From Shewanella frigidimarina (GTDB lineage Bacteria > Pseudomonadota > Gammaproteobacteria > Enterobacterales > Shewanellaceae): a DNA stretch of 64,000 nucleotides. The first letter of the stretch is position 1, and each line of letters starts with the position of its first letter. The notes under the pieces were generated by a model, which worked only from the letters and a program-made list of their open reading frames with translations, had not been told where the DNA came from and made no database searches. Location: the NCBI RefSeq assembly GCF_003797125.1, contig NZ_RKKE01000003.1, forward strand, positions 922,636-986,635. The letters run 5' to 3'. Made by a program: the position numbers and the translations under genes. Below are positions 7,998 through 17,122 of this stretch, in pieces.

Positions 7998-9026
7998 TTA
8001 TCTGACAATTGGACTTATATATTTTGTATGAACCCACCCAGAGAATATTTCAGAAGAATTTAAATTTGTAAATTCAACTTGAGCCCACTGATTTTTGACC
8101 AAAAGAAGGTTTACTACTTGATTTGGAGATAATACTATTAAAATATTATTTACATTTGGATTCGGCTCTTTCCTTACATTAAGAAATGTAGTTGAGTAAT
8201 GCGGGTTATTAATATCTTTACTCTCCAGAACAAGCTCTTGTGATATGTATTTTTCGAATTCTAATAATTGAAGAGTTAACTTTTCTTCTGTTTCTAAAGA
8301 ACTAGCATATGAAATAAGAAATAAAATAAATCCAAATATTAAACTTATATAATCAACATTCAAATCTTTATCACTTTGAATATTAACTTTTAAATTATCG
8401 TTATTAGAAATAACATTTTCATCGTTGCCATTACTTTTTTTATGAATATATTCAAGAGCCTTCCTAGGAGTATTGAGAAGAAGCTTTAATAATAGAGGGT
8501 TTCCTTCTATAAAATTTATTACCTTATCTATATCTGGGCTTGCTATTTCATTTTTCATCTTATAATGCAGAGATCTAAGATGTAATAACTCTTTAGCATT
8601 AAGACCTGATAAGGGTAATATATTCTCTATTCCTTCTAGAACAACCATTCTTCCAGCTATAACGAGCGATGCAGTAGTATCACAAAGAAAGTCTTTTACT
8701 TTATTTAGATCAGATAATTTTAATAATTCCGCATCATCAATCACCACCAGAGCTTGTGTTTCAAATGATTGTTTTAAAATAGAAATTTCATTTAGTATGC
8801 TTGCACAACCAATATGTGCAGAAAGATGGTAAATCCCTCCCGAAAATAAATTAGAATACTCTCTTTCAAACATCCTTAACAAAGAGGTTTTACCAATCCC
8901 TCCGACTCCTGTAATAACAGTTACAGAATTTTTCTTAGAAGTATATTCAACCAGCCTTTCAAGCTCTTTTGTTCTACCAACAAAGAAGGATTCTGGTTGC
9001 ATATCTTGAAATGGAATTGAAAGCAT
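7998..9026 (-). CDS. NACHT/NB-ARC-like NTPase with membrane segment and SH3 domain
   Basis: A 342-aa protein from ATG 9026, preferred because AGGGA lies 5-9 nt upstream; an upstream in-frame start would fall inside the attC. Residues about 8-200 form a STAND-type P-loop domain: FVGRTKELERL, Walker A GVGGIGKTSLL, Walker B ALVVIDDAE and a GNPLLLKLL helix typical of NB-ARC/NACHT proteins. A hydrophobic segment (LIFGFILFLISYA) at about 230 is followed by a C-terminal bacterial SH3-like domain (FLNVRKEPN to GWVHTKYISP). The usual long repeat sensor of STAND proteins is absent. SH3 domains of this type often bind cell wall, so the protein may sit in the membrane with SH3 outside. This combination in an integron cassette is unusual. 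A defence or stress-sensor role is an inference. Confidence 0.8.
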   Translation of the reverse strand: MLSIPFQDMQPESFFVGRTKELERLVEYTSKKNSVTVITGVGGIGKTSLLRMFEREYSNLFSGGIYHLSAHIGCASILNEISILKQSFETQALVVIDDAELLKLSDLNKVKDFLCDTTASLVIAGRMVVLEGIENILPLSGLNAKELLHLRSLHYKMKNEIASPDIDKVINFIEGNPLLLKLLLNTPRKALEYIHKKSNGNDENVISNNDNLKVNIQSDKDLNVDYISLIFGFILFLISYASSLETEEKLTLQLLEFEKYISQELVLESKDINNPHYSTTFLNVRKEPNPNVNNILIVLSPNQVVNLLLVKNQWAQVEFTNLNSSEIFSGWVHTKYISPIVR

Positions 9027-9043
9027 ACTTTTCCCTAGTAATC

Positions 9044-9140
9044 TAACGCCCACTTAAGCGGACAAAAATAGTTGGTTAAAATGTGTAGCGAAGCGGAACC
9101 TAACCAACTGTTTTTGTTCCGTTTGAAGTTCTTGTTAGAG
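9044..9140 (-). other. attC site of the 5'-nucleotidase cassette
   Basis: TAACGCC (9044-9050) to GTTAGAG (9134-9140), 97 bp. Complementary arms AAGCGGACAAAAATAGTTGG and CCAACTGTTTTTGTTCCG-type sequence surround a short spacer. It is nearly identical in layout to the sites at 3032 and 7899. Confidence 0.88.
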
Positions 9141-9148
9141 TTCGTTTC

Positions 9149-10087
9149 CTAGCTGACATCAGTGTTTTTAATTCCAAAAGGTATATGAACCGAAGGAGCT
9201 ACTGAGCTTGTAGAATCTAAATGTCCTGATTGGTCATCGAAGAAGATATGAGGTTTAAGAACACCCAATATCAAACCTTTATCTACACCGCCAAGGAAAA
9301 ATGCATCATTAGCCATTACACCCCATTCCTTTAAGGTATTTAGCGCTCGTTCATGCGATGGTGCATTACGAGCTGTAACAATTGATACACGAAGCCTATT
9401 TTTATACTCTGGCTCATCCCGTTTCTTTTGTTCCTCAAGCTTTTGAATATCAGATATTTTAACAAGAAATTCCTTTAATGGCCCAGGATTATGTGGTTGT
9501 AATACATTTTTGGTTTCATGTTCGTGAAACTCACTAAGGCTTGTATTATGCATAACCGCTTCGGACTCATCATCAGCTAAAACACCATCAAAATCGAACG
9601 CAATTCTTAAATCATTATCGTCTTCATCCACAATAGTTGACTTTAGAACATGACCAGCAGGGTATCCCATCCCAATTGCTTCTTTAATATCAGACGAATT
9701 ACCAGATAAAAACAATGAAATACTTAATGCTGGAATATATTCATAAGGAGATTTCCCTTGCATAAAAATAGCTCGAGAAATGGGAAGTTCATGGTGTTTA
9801 ATTGATTTCATAACTCGTAGTCCAGTATCAGGATCATTACGTGAAAGCAGTACAACTTCAACAAGTGGATCTGTCTCTGGATTATCACTCAAATTATTAA
9901 GAGACAATAAGCGTTTAATAAATGAAAATGACACACCTTTATCAAGTGGGTTATCAACATTTTCTGATTGGTATTTCCTATATTCTTCCTCACCTTTTGT
10001 TCGGAAGACAGTATCCGACTCGATTAAATCAAACATAGCACTTGAAGCAACGCCAATAACTAATCTTTTACCTAACTCATAGGCCAT
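9149..10087 (-). CDS. 5'-nucleotidase, PF06189-like
   Basis: A 312-aa soluble protein resembling the PF06189 5'-nucleotidase family, cytoplasmic enzymes that dephosphorylate nucleoside monophosphates. The N-terminal region has LVIGVASSAMFDL and VEVVLLSRNDPDTGLRV. The central HAD-like motif I is RIAFDFDGVLADDESE (catalytic Asp in DFDGV), a VSIVTARNAP motif II follows, and HIFFDDQSGHL matches the acidic motif near the C-terminus. It starts at ATG 10087 behind GGAAT. It is the first cassette of the array when read on the minus strand, and its attC lies 8 nt after the stop. A nucleotidase in a cassette might serve nucleotide salvage or act in defence by lowering nucleotide pools. The biochemical class is fairly sure, the purpose is not. 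Confidence 0.85.
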   Translation of the reverse strand: MAYELGKRLVIGVASSAMFDLIESDTVFRTKGEEEYRKYQSENVDNPLDKGVSFSFIKRLLSLNNLSDNPETDPLVEVVLLSRNDPDTGLRVMKSIKHHELPISRAIFMQGKSPYEYIPALSISLFLSGNSSDIKEAIGMGYPAGHVLKSTIVDEDDNDLRIAFDFDGVLADDESEAVMHNTSLSEFHEHETKNVLQPHNPGPLKEFLVKISDIQKLEEQKKRDEPEYKNRLRVSIVTARNAPSHERALNTLKEWGVMANDAFFLGGVDKGLILGVLKPHIFFDDQSGHLDSTSSVAPSVHIPFGIKNTDVS

Positions 10088-10584
10088 ATCTACATTCCAA
10101 ATTGTTGATGAATCGCTAAGAACTCTAACAGCTTATTGAACGGCTCGCCCGATAAAGTCGGCTGTTCAAGTTATTGATTTATATCATCCTACATTCTCTA
10201 TGTCTTTGATGTAAAGCGATAAAACACTCTCAACATCCTAAAACAAAACGAGCTTGCGTGTTAATGTCATTTAAAAAACAAGCAATGAAATTTATTTTCA
10301 ATATTATCAATCAATTATAGTTTTCTAATTAAGCCTACGTTACGACTTTAGGCTTACTTAATGAATTGTTTGATTTAAATTAAGCCAAATCTCATTATAC
10401 CTGTATATAAAACCAGTTCATTAAATTATGCAATCTATGCAGTAAAAATGACATCTGTAAAAGAGCAATATCAATTAAATTTTGTATGGAAAACGAAGGT
10501 AAGCATTGTTAAATAGAGCTTTGGTTCTAAGTAACTTTGTCTCAAAAAAAGTTAGTTTTCTTGACTTGGAAATGGACCGATTCA
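10088..10584 (+). other. Gene-poor stretch upstream of the array; no integrase seen
   Basis: I see no gene in about 500 bp. An imperfect inverted repeat (TTGAACGGC and GCTGTTCAA) near 10137-10173, with TAACAG before it and GTTATTG after it, could be a worn attC or a terminator. A short hairpin TAAGCCTA/TAGGCTTA lies near 10330. No integrase gene or remnant is visible, although this is where attI and intI would be expected. Confidence 0.4.
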
Positions 10585-10970
10585 ACATTAAAATTGAGGT
10601 CGTTGAAGAAAATAGCGTGAGCCTGACAGGATGTCAGGCTAGCTTTCGCGGTACAGGATGTACCATCGGAAGCGTTAGCGTTAGCATTTTCATTCTTTAC
10701 TATAAAGAGTTGGCCGAAGCGGACTACAAACGAAGCTAAAAGCTGGATCAATCCCCATGGCGACCTTTTCGCCGCTGTTGTTTTGTAAATAGCGAAAATG
10801 TTGCGGGGCGGCTGGGCTAATTCTTATAAAGAGTAAAGAGGGAATAGCCGTTGATTTCCTTTTGGTCTGGTGTGGCCGCAGGCCATAGCCTAAACAAGCT
10901 TTGGGGCATAAATAAGTTAAAGATTTTACTTTCAAAAGGTGTGATTCAACTCTGAACTTGAAGCCGTTGA
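10585..10970 (+). repeat. Dispersed repeat, copy B (plus orientation)
   Basis: From TTGAGGTCGTTGAAGAAAA it follows copy A closely: GCGTGAGCCTGACAGGATGT, GCTAGCTTTCG, CATCGGAAGCG, CCCCATGGCGACC, AAAATGTTGCGGGGCGGCTG, AGCCGTTGATTTCCTTTTGG. After about 350 bp a second, truncated start of the unit appears (TTCAACTCTGAACTTGAAGC, 10942 onward), suggesting a partial tandem copy. It lies on the far side of the cassette array in inverted orientation to copy A. Confidence 0.75.
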
Positions 10971-11147
10971 GAACTCTTTATACAAGAATGCATGATGCTC
11001 ACATGGCCTTTCTCGCACCAAATTGCTGAAATGGCCGTTGACGGGGACCTAAGTCAGCATGTGAATAAGGTTTCGTCGAATTTGTTCGGCTGCGCCTCAT
11101 ATCTATAGCAAATATGTTAGTTATCCTTAGGACATCATTAATAGCGC

Positions 11148-12824
11148 CTATGAATCTCGCAATTCTCGACGTAAGATCTTGCCAACATTTGATTTTGGCA
11201 ATTCATCTCTAAATTCGATTATCCTTGGGTTTTTATAACCAGTAAGATATTTTCTACAATGTTTTTTTATTTCATCAACGGTCACATTACCTTTGCGTAC
11301 AATAAATAATTTAACTTTTTCTCCTGTGGCGTCATCAGGGATGCCAATGGCCGCAGCTTCGATGATGTGAGGATGAAGGGTTGCAACTTCTTCAATTTCA
11401 GTTGGATAAACATTAAATCCCGACACTAGAATCATATCTTTTTTACGGTCTTCAATATAAAAAACTCCATCGTCATCCATTATTCCTATATCGCCAGAGC
11501 TTAACCACCCTCCTGCATGCATTACAGTATTGGTTTCGGCTTCTTGTTGCCAATAGCCTTTCATCACTTGGGGCCCTCTAATTTGAATTTCACCAATTTG
11601 GTTAGGACCTAAAGGTTCATTTTCATCATTAACGATACGGAGTTCAGTGCTGGGTAAAGGGACACCAATTGAAGAAATAAATGATTGTTGTTGATGAGTA
11701 CCTGCAGCGACTACTGGGGAACATTCAGTTAAGCCATATCCTTCTATGACAGGCATTCCAGTGAGCTGTTGCCAACGATCAGCAATATGTTTCTGCGTCG
11801 GCATTCCACCTGCAATAGTAAAACGAGCGTGACTAAAATCTAATTTTTGAAAACCAGCATGATTGTTTAGACCATTAAAAAGTGTATTTAAACCAAAAAC
11901 CATTGTGAATGGATATTTACTTAAATCTGTTACGAAACCATCTATATCTCTTGGATTGGTAATGAGTAAATTTGTTGCACCGAGAAAGAGCATAAACATC
12001 ATACTCACTGAGTTGGCAAAAATATGATAAAGCGGAAGTGGGGTTACGGCATATTCCTTATCATATAAGGTTCTTGGGCTAAAATGAGCATGAACCTGTA
12101 GAACATTAGAAATAATATTACTATGAGTCAGCATTGCCCCTTTCGCAGGCCCCGTCGTTCCACCTGTATATTGGAGATATGCTAAATCATCTACTGTTAT
12201 TTGGGGATCAATAAAGGGAAGTTTCTTGCCTTCGGTTAATGCTCTACGCAATGAAATAGCGTCGGGAATATGATATTTAGGCACTATTTTTTTGACATGT
12301 TTGATAAGAAAGTTAACCAATGTGCGCTTATGCATCGCTAACTCATCGCCGATTTTGGTTAACATAACATGCTTAATGTTAGTCTCATGCAGTATTTGCT
12401 GAAGGTTATTACCAAAATTTGTTACGGCAACAATAGCACTGGCCCCTGAGTCTCGTAATTGATGTTTTAATTCTCGAGGGGTATAAAGTGGATTAACATT
12501 GACAATAATGAGTCCTGCTTTTAATGCACCTAAAATAGTGATCGGATATTGCAATAAATTAGGCATCATCAAGGCGATCCGTTCGCCTTTTTTCATTTTT
12601 AGTTCAGATTGCAGATAAGCAGCAAAAGCGTTACTTTTACTTTCGAGATCTTGATAGGATAAGCTATGTCCCATATTAATATATGCTGCTTTTTTAGCAT
12701 GCGCATTAAAAGACTCTTTAAACAAATCATTGATATTGTTATACATACTTGAATCTATTTTTGTGGGCACATCCTCAGGATATTGTGTTAGCCACGGTTT
12801 ATCATTTGTCATTATAGCCATCAT
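11148..12824 (-). CDS. fadD: Long-chain fatty acid CoA ligase
   Basis: A 558-aa AMP-forming acyl-CoA synthetase of the FadD type, which activates long-chain fatty acids with ATP and CoA before beta-oxidation, probably at the inner membrane. Core motifs are complete: the P-loop-like YTGGTTGPAKGAM, the VIEGYGLTECSP motif, GGWLSSGDIG, the hinge-region IEDRKKDMILVSGFNVYP and the C-terminal lysine region PKSNVGKILRREL. Length is normal for FadD. The start is ATG 12824 or the in-frame ATG 12812; neither has a strong ribosome site. It lies alone, between two direct copies of the dispersed repeat (10585-10970 and 13085-13285), so it may be a paralogue gained or moved with the repeats. The chain-length preference is not visible. 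Confidence 0.92.
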   Translation of the reverse strand: MMAIMTNDKPWLTQYPEDVPTKIDSSMYNNINDLFKESFNAHAKKAAYINMGHSLSYQDLESKSNAFAAYLQSELKMKKGERIALMMPNLLQYPITILGALKAGLIIVNVNPLYTPRELKHQLRDSGASAIVAVTNFGNNLQQILHETNIKHVMLTKIGDELAMHKRTLVNFLIKHVKKIVPKYHIPDAISLRRALTEGKKLPFIDPQITVDDLAYLQYTGGTTGPAKGAMLTHSNIISNVLQVHAHFSPRTLYDKEYAVTPLPLYHIFANSVSMMFMLFLGATNLLITNPRDIDGFVTDLSKYPFTMVFGLNTLFNGLNNHAGFQKLDFSHARFTIAGGMPTQKHIADRWQQLTGMPVIEGYGLTECSPVVAAGTHQQQSFISSIGVPLPSTELRIVNDENEPLGPNQIGEIQIRGPQVMKGYWQQEAETNTVMHAGGWLSSGDIGIMDDDGVFYIEDRKKDMILVSGFNVYPTEIEEVATLHPHIIEAAAIGIPDDATGEKVKLFIVRKGNVTVDEIKKHCRKYLTGYKNPRIIEFRDELPKSNVGKILRRELRDS

Positions 12825-13084
12825 TAATGTTGTTTAAACATCACTATTGTAAATTAACTCACCTAATTAGTATAAAAATAATAGCTTGAATTCAATGGAT
12901 TAACTACTGTTCTAGGGGGGTGGCAGTAGTTAATATCTCGGAGTGTGACTCGTCCCTACTTTTATCGCTTTTCCGCCTAACTCTATCTTTCTTCATCAAT
13001 GAAAAAAGCATTCAGCTACTGCACTATCATGACAGTTTCTACTGTGGCACATGCGTGTATCAGGGTTTGTTATTAAAGAAAGCT

Positions 13085-13285
13085 TAGTCAGTCAGACAAA
13101 TGAACTAAAAAGCAGGATAAATCCCCATGGCGATTTTTCGTATCTGTGTTTAAGTCATTAAAGAAAATGTTGCGGGCTGGGCCTATTCATTTATAAAAAA
13201 TAAACAGGTGACAGCCGTTGGTTTCCTGTTGTTTTGGTGTGTGTGATGCGCCACGATGTTAGTGGCCGCAGACCATATCGACAAC
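13085..13285 (+). repeat. Dispersed repeat, copy C (partial)
   Basis: It contains ATCCCCATGGCGA, GAAAATGTTGCGGGCTGGGC, ACAGCCGTTGGTTTCCTGTT and the GCGCCACGATGTTAGTGGCC block shared with copy A. The first half with the CCTGACAGG palindrome is missing. Outside it, 12825-13084 and 13286-13440 show no gene. Confidence 0.65.
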
Positions 13286-13462
13286 AACAAACGCTATAAT
13301 CAATATCCCCTACTCCCCAAACAGTAATAAGCAACCAATATCCCCTCACTCACAAAGAGTAAATCAATCACCCAACAGGCATTTTTTATATTTAATCGTT
13401 GTTTTCTTAATTGAATTAGCATTAGATGTAAGCAGGTTGTATTTGAAGGAAGAAATGACTGA

Positions 13463-14209
13463 ATGAAAAATATTATTTGCGATATTGATGGTGTGCTACT
13501 GCATGACAACAAGCTAATCCCAGGAAGCGACAAGTTTATTCACCGCGTACTTGAACAAGGCAATCCGCTGGTTATCCTCACTAATTATCCCGTTCAAACT
13601 GGTAAAGACTTACAAAATCGACTCGGCGCTGCAGGTATTAATGTACCAGAAACCTGCTTTTATACCTCAGCCATGGCTACAGCAGACTTTCTGAAACACC
13701 AAACAGGGAATAAAGCCTATGTGATTGGCGAAGGTGCACTGACTCACGAGCTTTACAACGCAGGTTTTACCATAACTGATATTAACCCAGACTTTGTCAT
13801 TGTGGGTGAAACCCGCTCTTACAACTGGGACATGATCCATAAAGCATCTCGTTTTGTTGCTGGCGGCGCACGCTTTATTGCAACCAACCCAGACACCCAC
13901 GGCCCGGCATTTAGCCCAGCATGTGGCGCATTATGTGCAGCCATTGAGCGTATTACAGGTAAGATGCCATTTTATGTGGGTAAGCCTAGCTCGTGGATTA
14001 TTCGCTCGGCGTTGAATCATATTCAGGGTCATTCTGAAAACACCGTTATTATCGGCGATAACATGCGCACCGATATTCTGGCTGGCTTCCAAGCGGGCCT
14101 GGAAACGATTCTGGTGACGACTGGTGTGAGCCAAATGAGTGATATAGACAAAGAACCTTTCAGACCAAATCACGTGTTTGCCTGCGCTGGTGATATCGAC
14201 GTCGTTTAA
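13463..14209 (+). CDS. nagD: NagD-type HAD phosphatase
   Basis: A 248-aa HAD-superfamily phosphatase of subclass IIA, close in length to E. coli NagD, a ribonucleotide monophosphatase. Motif I is ICDIDGVLLHD (nucleophile Asp in the first ten residues), motif II is VILTNYP, Lys of motif III is in FYVGKPS, and motif IV is VIIGDNMRTDI. The family also has a C2-type cap domain, here at about residues 80-180 with NPDTHGP. AAGGAAG lies about 10 nt before the ATG. No nag genes are nearby, so the link to N-acetylglucosamine use seen in E. coli is not supported here. Confidence 0.88.
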   Translation: MKNIICDIDGVLLHDNKLIPGSDKFIHRVLEQGNPLVILTNYPVQTGKDLQNRLGAAGINVPETCFYTSAMATADFLKHQTGNKAYVIGEGALTHELYNAGFTITDINPDFVIVGETRSYNWDMIHKASRFVAGGARFIATNPDTHGPAFSPACGALCAAIERITGKMPFYVGKPSSWIIRSALNHIQGHSENTVIIGDNMRTDILAGFQAGLETILVTTGVSQMSDIDKEPFRPNHVFACAGDIDVV

Positions 14210-14367
14210 TTTGCACCAGTTAATGTCCGCCAGTTAATAAGCTGAGCATCCAAGACACAATTTACATTAGGTAACACAATTCCAAGCCAGTGAACTTGTT
14301 TTCAAGCACTGGCTTGCTTCATTATGCTTGTCTGAAATAAAAACTAATAACAATAACAGGATATAGC

Positions 14368-16026
14368 ATGAAACGATTGTTTCCTTTTTGCGCCATTGCC
14401 TTACTGTCAGCATGTAACGGCGATGATGCTAAATATACTGCAACCGACGATATTATTCCGGCTAAAGTGACTGCGGTAACCTTTGATGAACAACGCTTTA
14501 GAACTGATATCGAAACATTATCGTCAGATAAATTTGAAGGTCGCGCGCCGACAACCCAAGGCGAAAAGCTTACCCTAGAATATTTGTCTGCCGCCTTCAC
14601 CAAAATGGGGCTTAAAGGCGCTTATAAAGGAAGTTTTTTGCAACCGGTTCCAATGGTGAGCTACACCGCAAGCGAGCAACAACAAGTTACTTTAGCTGGG
14701 ATGGATTTACAGTATCGCCAAGATATCGTGTTAGGCAGTCGTCACGATAGCAATCAAGTGAGTATTAAAGATGCGCCATTAGTGTTTGTTGGTTACGGTA
14801 TTAATGCGCCTGAATATGGCTGGAATGATTACCAAGACCTCAACATGAAAGGCAAAATTGCCATCATTTTGGTCAACGATCCAGGCTTTGCACATCCAGA
14901 AGGTGCCAAGTTCAATGGTAAGGCGATGACTTACTATGGTCGTTGGAGCTATAAGTTTGAAGAAGCCAGTCGCCAAGGCGCGTTAGGCGCAATTATCATT
15001 CATGATACAGAACCTGCCTCTTACCCTTGGTCGGTAGTTGAAAACAGCTGGACTGGTACTCAACAAGATTTAGTTCAAAGCAAAGCAGAACAAGATCAGC
15101 GGGTCCAAGTTGAAGGTTGGTTAACCTTAGACAGTGCTACAGCCTTATTCGATAAAGCGGGCCTGTCATTAACGTCATTAATGGATCGCGCCGCAACCAA
15201 TTCACTCAATGTCGATTTAGCCCAAACAGCCAGAATTGAATTTGCCAATAAAGCCGAATATGCCGACAGTTATAATGTGGTTGCAACATTAGCTGGCAGC
15301 AAACAAGCTGATGAGCAGATTTTATTTACTGCCCATTGGGATCATATCGGCACAGATGAAACCAAAGACGGCGACCAAATTTATAATGGCGCGTTAGATA
15401 ATGCCACTGGTACCGCCGGTATTTTAGAAATTGCCCGTCAGTTTGCCCAGCAAGCTAAACAAGGGCATGGCTTAACCCGTTCATTAACCTTTATTGCTAC
15501 TACTGGTGAAGAACAAGGCTTATTAGGTTCACGTTATTATGCCGCTAACCCAATTTATCCAATTGATAAAACCGTAGCAGTATTTAACCTCGACAGCACC
15601 AATATTTATGGCAAAACCAAAGATTACACGATTGTCGGTAAAGGCCAGTCTGAATTAGAAAACTATTTAGACCGCGCTGTCGCTAAACAAAATCGCACCA
15701 GCCAAGGCGAGCTAAACCCTGCATCGGGCGGTTTTTTTCGTTCAGACCACTTCAGCTTTGCTAAATTAGGCGTGCCAGCAGTATTTGCCGGTGGTGGTAA
15801 CGAACCACTTGATGAAGCTACCGCACAATACAAAACGGCAATGTTGGTCAAAATGAAGGGCTGTTACCATAACGTTTGCGATCATTATCGTCCTGAATGG
15901 GATTTATCCGGTTCATTACAAGATTTAGGCGTGTACTACCAAGCCGCTGCTGAGTTAGGTAATAATCAAGATTGGCCAGGATACTTTGCCGGTTCTGAAT
16001 TTAATCAATTACGTCCTGCAGATTAG
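14368..16026 (+). CDS. M28-family zinc aminopeptidase, lipoprotein
   Basis: A 552-aa secreted lipoprotein peptidase. The N-terminus MKRLFPFCAIALLSAC is a type II signal peptide with a lipobox ending at Cys16. A PA-type insert lies at about 130-270 (PLVFVGYGINAPEY, GALGAIIIHD). The M28 catalytic domain follows with zinc ligands and catalytic residues in TAHWDHIG, NGALDNATGTAGI, TTGEEQGLLGS, FNLDSTN and RSDHFSFAKLG. It probably cleaves N-terminal residues from peptides in the periplasm or at the outer membrane. A single gene closed by the hairpin at 16066. Confidence 0.92.
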   Translation: MKRLFPFCAIALLSACNGDDAKYTATDDIIPAKVTAVTFDEQRFRTDIETLSSDKFEGRAPTTQGEKLTLEYLSAAFTKMGLKGAYKGSFLQPVPMVSYTASEQQQVTLAGMDLQYRQDIVLGSRHDSNQVSIKDAPLVFVGYGINAPEYGWNDYQDLNMKGKIAIILVNDPGFAHPEGAKFNGKAMTYYGRWSYKFEEASRQGALGAIIIHDTEPASYPWSVVENSWTGTQQDLVQSKAEQDQRVQVEGWLTLDSATALFDKAGLSLTSLMDRAATNSLNVDLAQTARIEFANKAEYADSYNVVATLAGSKQADEQILFTAHWDHIGTDETKDGDQIYNGALDNATGTAGILEIARQFAQQAKQGHGLTRSLTFIATTGEEQGLLGSRYYAANPIYPIDKTVAVFNLDSTNIYGKTKDYTIVGKGQSELENYLDRAVAKQNRTSQGELNPASGGFFRSDHFSFAKLGVPAVFAGGGNEPLDEATAQYKTAMLVKMKGCYHNVCDHYRPEWDLSGSLQDLGVYYQAAAELGNNQDWPGYFAGSEFNQLRPAD

Positions 16027-16065
16027 TACCGCACCACCCTATTCCTTCCCCCCAAGCAAGGATTG

Positions 16066-16094
16066 GCCCATCATGTATTTGATGGGCTTTTTTT
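16066..16094 (+). terminator. Rho-independent terminator of the M28 peptidase gene
   Basis: Stem GCCCATCA/TGATGGGC with a 6-nt loop followed by a run of seven T, 39 nt after the stop codon. Confidence 0.88.
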
Positions 16095-16184
16095 ATTGGT
16101 ATTTGGCTAGTACTGGCTATTAGCATCTGTGTCATCAAGCTTTGTGTCATTAGCCTCTAAGCTAAGCCTGTAGATAAACGTGAC

Positions 16185-16586
16185 TTACACTTTACTAAAT
16201 TCATTTAGCGCTTCGATGGCTAAAGCCGCCTTTTCTGTTTGCACAAAAATATGGTCATGATAATAAGCGGCAATAACATTGGCGCTTATGCCTTTTTCGG
16301 TGAGCTTATTGGCTACGGCGGCCGTTAAACCAACGGCATCAAGACTAGAATGCACCGTTAAGGTAATGCCTTTAAATACTGATTCAAAAGACAAGCCGCC
16401 CTTTATAGCTGCCGTTTTGGTTAATACTAACGTCAACCCTTCAGATTCGCGAAAGGTCGCAAGTGGCGATAAGCTGTGATAATCGCCATAATGGCCGCCC
16501 GGCACTGAGCAAAAAACGTATTCGTCATCTAACAATACCGGTGACATCGATGCGAGTAGTGCCGTTAAATTTGTTTCACCTACCAT
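16185..16586 (-). CDS. ACT-domain protein
   Basis: A 133-aa protein of the small tandem ACT-like type (DUF3388/ACT_7-like). Its N-terminal half contains SPVLLDDEYVFCSVPGG, and the C-terminal half a betaalpha-betabeta ACT fold with VHSSLDAVGLTAAVANKLTEKGISANVIAAYYHDHIFV. ACT domains usually bind amino acids; here no enzyme domain is attached, so a stand-alone sensor or regulator role is likely but unproven. The gene stands alone, with no clear operon partner. Confidence 0.8.
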   Translation of the reverse strand: MVGETNLTALLASMSPVLLDDEYVFCSVPGGHYGDYHSLSPLATFRESEGLTLVLTKTAAIKGGLSFESVFKGITLTVHSSLDAVGLTAAVANKLTEKGISANVIAAYYHDHIFVQTEKAALAIEALNEFSKV

Positions 16587-17122
16587 ACCTTTTCCTTAAA
16601 TATGTTTTCGTTATAAAGTGATTTTATTAATCACGATCTTCTAAGTGACCAATATAAGTCACTGACAGGAGTGACCAAGATAACCCTATCGAGAATTAAA
16701 ACACTTAACAAGTTTGGCATTGATTGGTTGGCTATCACCGAGTGAATAAAAGCCCCATTATCGCGCATCAACATGTGACACTGGCGCTATTATGGCGATG
16801 TTAACGTCGTAAAATGACCATTAAGCCCCAATTTTGTTCAAATAAACATCAAGCGCACAGCATTAGTGCAATTATGGCTTTTAGTGGTATTTGATTATGA
16901 AATCTTAAAAAAAATAGCCATAATCGAGATAAAAATGAAGATACTTCAGCGAAGCAATTGTTTCACAATACATTACTCAAACAAAAAGATATTTAAAAGA
17001 GATAAAATCATTAAAATAGCCATATTTATGATGTTATCTCAAAAAACATGCTTGGCAGTTAACGCAAATGCTGGCAAAGTAGGAACCAGATAAAGATTAG
17101 CCAACGCAGCTGGAGCCGTATT
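16587..17122 (+). other. AT-rich leader region upstream of asnB; no gene seen
   Basis: About 535 bp. A 75-codon open frame at 16866-17093 has low-complexity AT-rich composition (many Ile and Lys), no ribosome site and no family likeness, so I do not call it. The asnB promoter should lie here but no element stands out. Confidence 0.5.

Noticed and set aside
10137..10173. Sixth attC site or attI upstream of the nucleotidase
   Set aside because: Only a partial match to the core and a short imperfect stem; kept as a note in the intergenic entry.
10506..10935. Several short open frames in the dispersed repeat
   Set aside because: They fall on both strands of a repeat and the copies do not preserve the frames.
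16866..17093. 75-codon frame upstream of asnB
   Set aside because: AT-rich low-complexity peptide, no ribosome site, no motif.
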